This document shows positions 1 to 6,134 of a DNA stretch of 7,466 nt, piece after piece (position 1 is the stretch's first letter; each line of letters begins with the position of its first letter). Origin of the DNA: Chloroflexota bacterium (GTDB lineage: Bacteria > Chloroflexota > Limnocylindria > Limnocylindrales > CSP1-4). Below the pieces are notes generated by a model. The model was given only the letters and a program-made list of their open reading frames with translations, was not told the DNA's origin and did not search any database. Location: contig VBHW01000174.1 of the NCBI GenBank assembly GCA_005881055.1, positions 1 through 7,466 of the forward strand, written 5' to 3'. Both the position numbers and the translations under genes were made by a program.

Positions 1-977
1 GGAACGGGGATGCGTGACACGGCCTGCGGCACCGCCGGTGGGAGGTCCTGGGCCGCGTACTGTGCCTCGATGTCCGCCCACTCGAGGGCAAGCCCGACGA
101 GCCGCCGTGCCGGGCCGCCCGCCCGCGCCTCGGCCGCAAGCGCGCGCTTGCCGACGAACTCGGCCTTGTCGAGGTCCACGAGTCGCCCGAGGCCGATCTC
201 CCCGGGCGAGTAGGCCTGCTCGGCGTTGAGCGCGTGGCGGGCGCTCGTGTAGTCGACCTCGAGGAGGATGAGGCCGGCCTCGAGGCGCGCGACGTCGAGG
301 GCGAGCATCCCGACCGGCCGGATGCCGTGCGGGCCGCCGGCCTCGATGAGCGCGTCCCACAGGGCCACCGCATCCGAGACGTCGACCCACAGCTCGTACC
401 CGAGGTCGCCCGTGTAGCCGGTCCGGCTGACGTCGACCGCGATCGCACCGACCGTCGCGGCCCGGCGGCGGAAGTAGCGCAGGTCGGCGAACGATGTGCC
501 GGTCGCCGCCTCGAGCACGTCGCGCGACCGCGGGCCCTGCAGCGCGAGGGCGGCGATCCGCTCGGTCGTCTCCTCGATCGAGACATCGAGCCCGGCCGCG
601 TTCCGGCGAAGCCAGCGGAGTTGGGGGTCGGCGGCGGTCCAGCGGAAGCGATCCTCCTCGAGGCGATGGACGGTCCCGTCGTCGACGACCTTGCCGTGCT
701 CGTCGCACCACGGGGTGTAGAAGACCCGGCCGACCTCGAGCTTGCGGGCGTCGCGCACGATGACGCGGTCCACGAGCCGTTCGGCGTCCGGGCCGGAGAC
801 CTCGTACTTGAAGAGCGGGCTGACGTCGATGAGCGCGGCCGCCTCGCGGATCGCGTTGTACTCGATGTCGTGGGCGTCGGCGTAGGCGCTCGACGCGAAG
901 TAGCCCGACCACTCGCGCCACTGCATCTTCCGGTTGAGTGGCGCGGTCCGGGGGTGGAACGCGGTCCCGGTGCTCAT
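1..977 (-). CDS. GcvT / aminomethyltransferase-family protein (3' end outside window)
   Basis: The minus strand reads without a stop from ATG at 977 to the window edge, giving 325 residues of a family usually 360-400 long, so roughly the last 40-70 residues are missing. Known role of the family: folate-dependent transfer of a one-carbon unit from an aminomethyl or N-methyl donor to tetrahydrofolate, as in glycine cleavage T protein and the C-terminal domain of dimethylglycine or sarcosine dehydrogenase. Seen in the sequence: GKVVDD at residues 95-100, matching the family's catalytic-Asp strand (the Asp that contacts folate); RTGYTGDLGYEL at 185-196, the hallmark motif; RLEAGLILLEVDY at 231-243; and FVGKRAL at 274-280 opening the C-terminal barrel. 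A ribosome site 11 bases upstream supports the start. The gene is divergent from a flavin oxidoreductase, and no gcvH or gcvP is in view. It therefore need not be the canonical glycine-cleavage protein, and no symbol is given. The family call is firm; the substrate is unknown. Confidence 0.9.
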   Translation of the reverse strand, partial: MSTGTAFHPRTAPLNRKMQWREWSGYFASSAYADAHDIEYNAIREAAALIDVSPLFKYEVSGPDAERLVDRVIVRDARKLEVGRVFYTPWCDEHGKVVDDGTVHRLEEDRFRWTAADPQLRWLRRNAAGLDVSIEETTERIAALALQGPRSRDVLEAATGTSFADLRYFRRRAATVGAIAVDVSRTGYTGDLGYELWVDVSDAVALWDALIEAGGPHGIRPVGMLALDVARLEAGLILLEVDYTSARHALNAEQAYSPGEIGLGRLVDLDKAEFVGKRALAAEARAGGPARRLVGLALEWADIEAQYAAQDLPPAVPQAVSRIPV

Positions 978-988
978 GCCGTCGCCGA

Positions 989-994
989 CCCTCC
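989..994 (-). promoter_or_regulatory. Ribosome binding site of the GcvT-family gene
   Basis: On the minus strand GGAGGG ends 11 bases before the ATG at 977. It is the best Shine-Dalgarno match nearby and fixes the start of the aminomethyltransferase-family gene. Confidence 0.55.
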
Positions 995-1027
995 GCTCAC
1001 AGGTCGCGAGTATGGCGGAACGGCGCC

Positions 1028-1055
1028 GGCCGCCGCGCGATCGGGCGCGGCGGTC
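1028..1055. promoter_or_regulatory. Strong dyad / stem-loop in the divergent spacer
   Basis: CCGCCGCGC (1030-1038) is the exact reverse complement of GCGCGGCGG (1045-1053), with a 6-base loop GATCGG. One G-T wobble and one G-C pair extend the stem outward to 1028-1055. No T-run follows on either strand, so an ordinary intrinsic terminator is unlikely. The dyad sits in the only spacer between two divergent genes, so an operator or an mRNA leader structure is possible. Dyads arise easily in sequence this GC-rich, so function is unproven. Confidence 0.4.
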
Positions 1056-1107
1056 TCCGGATGGCGGCGCGGACCGGCACCCTCAGCGGCTCGTCTACCC
1101 GGTCGGC

Positions 1108-1113
1108 TAGAGT
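1108..1113 (+). promoter_or_regulatory. Possible -10 element for the oxidoreductase pair
   Basis: TAGAGT lies in a locally less GC-rich stretch and resembles the TAnnnT -10 element of GC-rich bacteria. No convincing -35 is seen 16-18 bases upstream. It would give a leader of about 70 bases before the GTG at 1188. This is a weak call. Confidence 0.2.
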
Positions 1114-1169
1114 GCATCGACGACCAACCCGACGCGGCCGCAGAAGGGCGAAGAGGCGCGAGGGAACGG

Positions 1170-1176
1170 AGGAGGG
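1170..1176 (+). promoter_or_regulatory. Ribosome binding site deciding the GTG start at 1188
   Basis: AGGAGGG ends 11 bases before GTG at 1188. A second AGGAG at 1180-1184 is only 3 bases away and is too close. The reading frame stays open for more than 900 bases upstream, but that part is antisense to the GcvT-family gene. The ribosome site and the FAD motif right after the GTG make 1188 the natural start. Confidence 0.5.
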
Positions 1177-1187
1177 CGCAGGAGCAC

Positions 1188-2783
1188 GTGACCGGGCGCT
1201 ATGACGCCGTGATCATCGGCGGCGGCCACAACGGCCTCGTGAGCGCGGCGTACCTTGCCCGGGCCGGGATGCGGGTCGTCGCCCTCGAGCGCCGGCACAT
1301 CCTCGGAGGGGCCGCCGTCACCGAGGAGGTGTTCCCCGGCTTCCGCTACTCGGTCGCGTCGTACGTCGTCAGCCTCCTGCGGCCCGAGATCATCCGCGAG
1401 CTGAACCTGCCGCGCCACGGCCTCGAGATCCTGCCCCTCGACGGCACGTTCACGCCGCTCGACGGCGACTACCTCTGGCGGGTCAACGACCACGGCCGCA
1501 CGATGCGCGAGCTCCGGCGCTGGAACCTGGTCGACGCGGAGGCGTACGAGGAGTACGGCCAGCTCATGGTCGAGATGGCCCGCTTCATCAAGCCGATCCT
1601 GTCGGTCGTCCCGCCCGACCCGACGGGCCTCGACCCGCGCCAGTTCCTGCCCCTCGCCGGGCTCCTGCGCACGTTCCAGCGGTTGCCCGAGGACCGCCAG
1701 GCCGTCTTCGTCCAGCTCATGACGATGAGCGCCGCGGACTTCCTCGGCCAGTGGTTCACGATCGATCCGCTCATCGCGACGATGTCGGCGTCCGGGATCA
1801 TCGGCACGTTCCAGGGTGTCCGCAGCCCGGGCACCGCGTACGTGCTCCTCCACCACTACATGGGCGAGATCGACGGCGCCTTCCGCGCATGGGGGATCCC
1901 GCGAGGCGGCACGGGTGGCGTCTCGGAGGCGATCGCGTCGGCCGCCCGGGCGCTCGGGGCGGAGATCCGGACGGAGGCGCCCGTCGCCCGGATCCTCGTC
2001 GGCGGTGGGCGGGCGCGCGGGGTCGTCCTCGAGTCCGGCGAGGAGGTCCTCGCCGACGCCGTGCTGTCCTCGATCGACGCCCGGCAGACCTACCTGCGGC
2101 TCCTCGAGCCGGGGAACCTCGACCCCGCCTTCGAGGAGGAGGTTGGCCGGATCAAGTTCCGCGGCTCGTCCGGGAAGGTGAACCTCGCGGTCGACCGCCT
2201 GCCCGACTTCACCAGCCTGCCGGGCGACGGCGAGCACCTGCGCGGTGCGATCAGCTTCAGCGGATCGGTCGACGACATGGAGCTCGCATACGACGACGCG
2301 AAGTACGGCCGATGGAGCCGCCGCCCGTACATCGACATGATCATCCCGACACTCGTCGACCCGTCGATGGCGCCGCCGGGCAAGCACGTCATCAGCTGCT
2401 TCGTCCAGTACGCGCCGTACCACCTCGATCCCGCGCTCGGGTCCTGGGACGACAACCGCGATGCGTTCGGGGACGCGGTCGTCGACCGGATCGCCGAGGT
2501 GGCGCCGAACATCCGCGAGATTATCCTCCACCGGCAGGTGCTCACCCCGTTCGACATCGAGCGACGGTTCGGCCTGAGCGAGGGGAACATCTTCCAGGGC
2601 GAGCTCTCGCTCGAGCAGCTGTTCTTCAATCGGCCCGTCCCCGGCTATGCGCGCTTCCGCGGCCCGGTCCGCGACCTGTGGCTGTGCGGCTCGGCGACGC
2701 ATCCGGGCGGCGGGATCATGGGCGCGAACGGCCGGATCGCCGCCCTCGAGCTGCCCCGCGCGACGGGCCGGAAGGTGGTCTGA
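1188..2783 (+). CDS. PYROXD2-like NAD(P)/FAD-dependent oxidoreductase (COG1233, phytoene-desaturase-like), intact copy
   Basis: This 531-residue protein opens directly with a Rossmann FAD-binding fold. G11-G13-G16 of VIIGGGHNG form the dinucleotide motif, and E34 at the end of the second strand is the usual ribose-binding acid. GGAAVTEEVFPGFRYS (residues 40-55) follows. This string and the nearby LLRPEI (about 63-68) closely resemble animal PYROXD2 and its bacterial relatives. Near the C terminus CGSATHPGGGIMGANG (500-515) is the second FAD-contacting motif of the phytoene desaturase / amine oxidase superfamily. The length fits the family (about 530-580). It is a soluble flavoprotein with no signal peptide or membrane segment. 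The reaction and substrate of this branch are not established, and a carotenoid role should not be assumed because no other carotenoid gene is nearby. It is the first gene of a plus-strand pair; a related gene starts 2 bases after its stop, which suggests translational coupling. Family certain, function open. Confidence 0.92.
   Translation: MTGRYDAVIIGGGHNGLVSAAYLARAGMRVVALERRHILGGAAVTEEVFPGFRYSVASYVVSLLRPEIIRELNLPRHGLEILPLDGTFTPLDGDYLWRVNDHGRTMRELRRWNLVDAEAYEEYGQLMVEMARFIKPILSVVPPDPTGLDPRQFLPLAGLLRTFQRLPEDRQAVFVQLMTMSAADFLGQWFTIDPLIATMSASGIIGTFQGVRSPGTAYVLLHHYMGEIDGAFRAWGIPRGGTGGVSEAIASAARALGAEIRTEAPVARILVGGGRARGVVLESGEEVLADAVLSSIDARQTYLRLLEPGNLDPAFEEEVGRIKFRGSSGKVNLAVDRLPDFTSLPGDGEHLRGAISFSGSVDDMELAYDDAKYGRWSRRPYIDMIIPTLVDPSMAPPGKHVISCFVQYAPYHLDPALGSWDDNRDAFGDAVVDRIAEVAPNIREIILHRQVLTPFDIERRFGLSEGNIFQGELSLEQLFFNRPVPGYARFRGPVRDLWLCGSATHPGGGIMGANGRIAALELPRATGRKVV
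2036..2055. other. 9-bp perfect inverted repeat inside the intact oxidoreductase gene
   Basis: CGGCGAGGA (2036-2044) and TCCTCGCCG (2047-2055) are perfect reverse complements separated by 2 bases. The segment encodes the SGEEVLAD region. In the neighbouring paralogue the homologous segment is deleted. The dyad is probably a by-product of codon use, but it marks a spot prone to slippage or polymerase jumping. Confidence 0.35.
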
Positions 2784-2785
2784 AG

Positions 2786-4407
2786 ATGCCGGCGGGCAAC
2801 GGCGCGAACCGAGAGGCGGCCGGAGTCGGCGAGACGGGTGCGGCCGGGGTCGGCGAGACGGGTGCGGCCGGGGTCGGCGAGACGGGTGCGTCCGGGGAGC
2901 CGTGGGACGCGGTCGTCGTTGGGGCCGGGCACAACGGCCTCGTCTGCGCGGCATACCTCGCGCGCGCCGGATGGGAGATCGCGCCCGGCTTCCGAGCCCC
3001 GGCGCTCGCGCACACCGTCGGCAGGCTGCGCCCGTCCGTCGTCCGGGAGCTGCGGCTGCGTGACCACGGCCTGTCGCTCGTCGCGCCCGAGATCCGGGCG
3101 TTCGTCCCGGGTGATGACGGGAGCGCGATCCGGCTCTGGGCGGATGCGGAGCGGACGGCCGAGGAGCTGCGCGAGCGGTCCGTTCACGATGCGGAGCGCT
3201 ACGTCGCGTTCGATCGGCTGACTCGCGCGCTCGGCCGGTTCATGGGCGAGCTGGCGACGACCGTGCCGCCCGACATCGCCGCCCCGTCACTCGGCGACGC
3301 GCTCGCCGGCCTGCGCCTCGGACGCTCGTTCCGCGGCCTCGGTCGAGGCGATGCCCGGACGCTCCTGCGGGTGCTCCCGATGGCCGTGGCTGACTTCGTG
3401 GCCGAGGCGTTCACGGACGACGGACTACGCGGCGCGATCGCGACGCGCGGCGTCCTCCTCACCGCGATGGGGCCGTGGTCGGCGGGCACGGCCGGGGTCC
3501 TGCTCGCGGACGGCGCCGGCAACGACGGCGGTGCGGCCGGTCAGTCCGTCCATGTCCGCGGCGGCCCGGCGGCCCTCGCGGACGCGCTCGGCGCGGCCCT
3601 CCGGGCATCCGGCGGCACGATCCGTACCGACGCCGACGTCGCGTCAGTCCTCGAACGGGACGGCAGGGCCAGCCCGCGATCGATCCGAAGCGCCTGCTGA
3701 CCGGGCTCGTCGATCCGGTGACCCTCGGACCGGGTCTCCGCTGGCGCGCGTCGAACATCCGCACGCCGGGCACGGTCGCGAAGGTCAACCTCGCCCTTGC
3801 CGGGTTGCCGCGATTCCGCGGCGCAGCCGGCGAGCCGGAACGGCTCCTCCGCGGCCGCATCCTCGTCGCGCCCGGTATCGACGCGCTCGAGCGCGCCTTC
3901 GACGACGGCAAGTACGGCCGCATGAGCGCTCACCCGATGCTCGAGGCGACGATCCCGTCGCTCGCCGATCCGTCGCTCGTGCAGGGAGCGACGACCGGCA
4001 GGCGCCGCGGACAGCCGCACGTCATGAGCGTCGTCGCCCAGTGGCTGCCGCGGGAGCTCCGGGAGGGGACCTGGGACGAGCGCCGGGACGAGCTCGGCGA
4101 CCTGGTCGTCCGCGAGCTGGAGAGCTATGCGCCCGGGATCGGCCGCCAGGTCGTCGCCCGGCAGGTCGTGACGCCGCTCGACCTCGAGCGAGAGTGGGGC
4201 CTGAGCGGCGGCCACCCGCTGCATGCCGAGCCGGGCCTCGACCAGTTCTTCATGTGGCGGCCGCTGCTGGGCCACGCCCGCTACCGAATGCCCATCGAGG
4301 GTCTCTACCTCGCCGGATCGGGCGCGCACCCGGGTGGTGGCGTGACGGGAGGCCCCGGAGCCAACGCGGCGCGGGAGATCCTCGCCGACGGGAAGCGAAC
4401 GCGCTGA
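2786..4407 (+). pseudogene. Second PYROXD2-like FAD oxidoreductase, disrupted by two short deletions and a frameshift
   Basis: ATG at 2786 lies 2 bases after the preceding stop, with GGAAGG at 2770-2775 as a ribosome site. The first frame runs to TGA at 3698-3700 (304 residues). Homology resumes at about 3676 in the next frame (AIDPKRLL) and continues to TGA at 4405-4407, including AGSGAHPGGGVTGG, the C-terminal FAD motif. Compared with the intact neighbour, about 18 residues are absent after LARAG near 2970-2975 (neighbour residues 29-46, holding the ribose-binding Glu and the GGAAVTE motif). About 18 more are absent at 3670-3678 (neighbour residues 277-294, about 49 bases, hence the frameshift). 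GAGHNG (46-51) remains. The first 40 residues are a repeat-built extension. Outside the two gaps the reading is clean, with no other stops, so this is either very recent decay or an assembly or sequencing error in a real gene. As written it should not bind FAD normally. Confidence 0.8.
2816..2897 (+). repeat. 24-bp tandem repeat, three full units plus a partial, at the start of the second oxidoreductase
   Basis: Units lie at 2816-2839, 2840-2863 and 2864-2887. The last two are identical and the first differs at one base. A 10-base partial with one mismatch follows (2888-2897). Being a multiple of three and in frame, the repeat encodes AAGVGETG three times (residues 11-34) just ahead of the Rossmann fold. 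The near identity points to recent slippage expansion. Confidence 0.9.
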
Positions 4408-4903
4408 GGCGGCTCGCGCCGGAACTGATCCGGCTTGCGCCGGAACTGAGGCGGCTCGCGCCGCAGGCGGCGGCGCGCGCGGCGCGGCCCTGCCAGCCGA
4501 GGTAGCGGACCGGCGTGATCTCGATCGGCTGCGCGTACGTCTCGACGAACCCGTCGAGGGTCAGCCCCGCCGACGCCAGCCAGGTGCGGTACTTCCGAGC
4601 GATCGGGGCGGCGAGGGTATGGTCGGTCGGTCGGTCGAGGAGGCGGGCCTCGCCCTCGATGAGCTGGACGTCGAAGTCGTCGAGCGGCGACCCGAGGGCG
4701 ATCATCACGCGCGGGTCGGCGGCAACGGCGCGCACCTTCACCGCGTGCGGCTTGCTGAACGACAGGATCTTCCTGCCGTCCCAGACGAACCACGTCGGGA
4801 CGAGGTGCGGGTGGCCGTCCGCGCGGACCGTGCCGAGCCACAGCACCGGCTCCTTCGCGAGGAACGCCTGGGCCCGCTCGGGCGCGCTATCGACGTGGTC
4901 CAT
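4250..4903 (-). CDS. PPOX-fold (pyridoxamine 5'-phosphate oxidase-like) protein, probably F420-class, with a repeat-bearing tail
   Basis: The ATG at 4903 starts a 217-residue frame. Residues 1-140 form a complete small split-barrel domain. LWLGTVRADGHPHLVPTWFV (21-40) is the first strand pair, WDGRKILSFSKPHAVKVRAV (41-60) carries the cofactor-phosphate Lys/His region, DPRVMIAL (63-70) follows, and QLIEGEARLLD (80-90) is the conserved barrel strand. Such proteins bind FMN or F420 and reduce small substrates; the layout looks most like the 130-150 residue F420-dependent class. Substrate unknown. Residues 142-217 are not family sequence: three GASRLSS-like repeats, then an Arg/Pro-rich stretch that is antisense to the conserved C terminus of the convergent oxidoreductase, overlapping it by 158 bases. 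I infer loss of an earlier stop and read-through. The ribosome site is weak. The upstream surE is on the same strand, 140 bases away. Confidence 0.8.
   Translation of the reverse strand: MDHVDSAPERAQAFLAKEPVLWLGTVRADGHPHLVPTWFVWDGRKILSFSKPHAVKVRAVAADPRVMIALGSPLDDFDVQLIEGEARLLDRPTDHTLAAPIARKYRTWLASAGLTLDGFVETYAQPIEITPVRYLGWQGRAARAAACGASRLSSGASRISSGASRLSAFASRRRGSPAPRWLRGLPSRHHPGARPIRRGRDPRWAFGSGRGPAAAAT
4407..4469. repeat. 21-bp imperfect tandem repeat, three units, at the convergent gene junction
   Basis: Units lie at 4407-4427, 4428-4448 and 4449-4469, sharing the core CTCGCGCCGGAACTG or close variants. Unit 2 differs from unit 1 at 3 positions, and unit 3 diverges at its end. On the minus strand they encode GASRLSS/GASRISS repeats in the PPOX tail. 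On the plus strand the repeat brings a TGA at 4405, 4426 and 4447, all in the frame that ends the second oxidoreductase. Confidence 0.75.
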
Positions 4904-4971
4904 GCCCCGAGGATGTGGCGCCGCCGTCTCGCGGGCGATCGCCAGAGGTCTCCGCGACGTTCGACGGTGGT

Positions 4972-4993
4972 AAATGTCGGCAAGCCGACGTTT
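4972..4993. terminator. Possible bidirectional stem-loop between surE and the PPOX gene
   Basis: AAATGTCGGC and GCCGACGTTT form a 10-bp dyad (one T-G mismatch or wobble) around a 2-base centre; read more conservatively it is a 5-bp GTCGG/CCGAC stem with a CAAG loop. Three T's flank it on each strand, as in a short intrinsic terminator. It lies in the 140-base gap downstream of surE, so it could end the surE transcript. Alternatively it is an operator for the PPOX gene. Confidence 0.35.
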
Positions 4994-5026
4994 GACGGGT
5001 CTGCGGGAGTGCGATCGAACGGTCAG

Positions 5027-5043
5027 CGAGCCCCAGCGGCTCG
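5027..5043 (-). terminator. Short stem-loop abutting the surE stop codon
   Basis: CGAGCC (5027-5032) pairs perfectly with GGCTCG (5038-5043) around a 5-base loop. On the minus strand the hairpin begins at the base after the surE stop (5044-5046 is its TGA). No T-run follows, so it is more likely an mRNA 3' stabiliser or a weak terminator than a strong one. Confidence 0.3.
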
Positions 5044-6105
5044 TCACCGGGGCGGCGTTTGGTCCGTGCCGGCCCGCCCGGCCGTGGAGCCCGCGGCCGT
5101 CTTCGCACCGGCCGATCCTCCCGATGTAGCACGCTGGCGCCTGCGACGGGGCGCGGCGGGGCGTCCTTCCGCGGACTGCCCCTCCTCGGCAGCGGCCGAC
5201 GCGGGCTTCGGCAGCTCCCAGCGCCAGCTGCGCATCCGCTTGAGCAGCCGTCGCGCCGTGAGATCGAGCTGGATCGGCGTCACGGCGATGCGGCGGTTGA
5301 CGACGGCGTGGAAGTCCGTGCCCTGGACCGCGAGCCCGGACGGCGGCGGGCCGCCGATCCAGAAGTAGGGGATGCCCCGCGGGTCCTGCCGCCGGATGAG
5401 CTCGTCCTGGTAGACGCGCTTGCCGAGGCGGGTGATCTCGATCCCCTCGCATTCTTCGAGCGACACCCCCGGCACGTTGATGTTGAGCAGCTGGCCCTCG
5501 GACAGCCCGTGCTCGAGGATGTTGCGCGCGACGATGCCGGCCGCGATCGCGGCAAGGCCGAAGTCGGGGTGCTCGTAATACTCCTGGCTGATCGCGAACG
5601 CCGGGCACCCGTTGATGGCGGCTTCCATCGCCGCGCTCACCGTTCCCGAGTACGTGATGTCGTCGCCGAGGTTCGCGCCGTAGTTGATGCCGGAGGCGAC
5701 GAGGTCGAAGCCGTGCCCGAAGTAGCCGAGGAACGCGAGGCTGACCGCGTCCGTCGGCGACCCATCGATGGAAAACGCCGACGATCCGTCGGTGAGCGTT
5801 CGCTCGCGGACGCGGAGCGGGCGCATGAGGGTCTTCTGGTGGCCGACCGCGCTCTGGTTCGTGTCGGGTGCGACGACGGTCGTTTCGCCGATCTCCTCGA
5901 GGGCCTGCTTGAGCGTGAGGAGGCCGCGCGACTCGACGCCGTCGTCGTTCGTGACGAGGATCCGGGGACGGGTGGACCAGTCGCGCAGCGGCTTCGCGGC
6001 ACGACGCAGGCCGCGCGGCCCACCGCGGGCGGCGCCACCGGCAAGCGGCTCCCCGCGCTCGAGGTCGACGTCGCGGCGCTCCGCACGAGCCCGCTCGCGG
6101 GTCAT
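5044..6105 (-). CDS. surE: SurE 5'/3'-nucleotidase with N- and C-terminal extensions
   Basis: SurE is a divalent-metal-dependent cytoplasmic phosphatase that removes 5' or 3' phosphates from nucleoside monophosphates, linked to nucleotide salvage and stationary-phase survival. All the metal-binding elements of the family are present: NDDG with D54-D55, NQSA with S85, and SGINYG with N141. The 30-residue spacing from D55 to S85 equals that in E. coli SurE (D9 to S39). GSPTDAV (116-121) and SGTVSAAMEA (153-162) are also typical. The ATG at 6105 is the only standard start codon I find in frame between the preceding stop region and the core, so the core begins about 46 residues in, after a charged Arg-rich leader. 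After about residue 298 comes a basic Ala/Arg/Gly tail to 353, against about 250 residues in most SurE proteins. Both extensions look disordered. The ribosome site is weak. The upstream AI-2E-family gene ends 29 bases before, consistent with an operon. Confidence 0.93.
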   Translation of the reverse strand: MTRERARAERRDVDLERGEPLAGGAARGGPRGLRRAAKPLRDWSTRPRILVTNDDGVESRGLLTLKQALEEIGETTVVAPDTNQSAVGHQKTLMRPLRVRERTLTDGSSAFSIDGSPTDAVSLAFLGYFGHGFDLVASGINYGANLGDDITYSGTVSAAMEAAINGCPAFAISQEYYEHPDFGLAAIAAGIVARNILEHGLSEGQLLNINVPGVSLEECEGIEITRLGKRVYQDELIRRQDPRGIPYFWIGGPPPSGLAVQGTDFHAVVNRRIAVTPIQLDLTARRLLKRMRSWRWELPKPASAAAEEGQSAEGRPAAPRRRRQRATSGGSAGAKTAAGSTAGRAGTDQTPPR

Positions 6106-6134
6106 CTCGGGTTCCCGCGCGCGCCGTTCCTCGG

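Noticed and set aside
234..1187. Open frame of over 300 codons ahead of the first oxidoreductase, as if it had a long N-terminal domain
   Set aside because: It is antisense to the GcvT-family gene, has no recognisable domain, and the FAD fold begins right after a GTG with a ribosome site at 1188.
2816..2897. CRISPR-like array
   Set aside because: Units are directly adjacent with no spacers and encode an in-frame peptide repeat.
1107..2954. 615-codon open frame on the minus strand across the intact oxidoreductase
   Set aside because: It is Arg/Asp-rich translation without any domain, a typical antisense shadow produced by strong third-position GC bias.
1188..4407. Carotenoid biosynthesis cluster (crtI-like genes)
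   Set aside because: The motifs fit the PYROXD2 branch of COG1233 better, and no crtB, crtE or cyclase gene is present.
4904..5608. In-frame upstream extension of the PPOX frame into surE
   Set aside because: It runs through surE in another frame with low-complexity composition; family members start close to the ATG at 4903.
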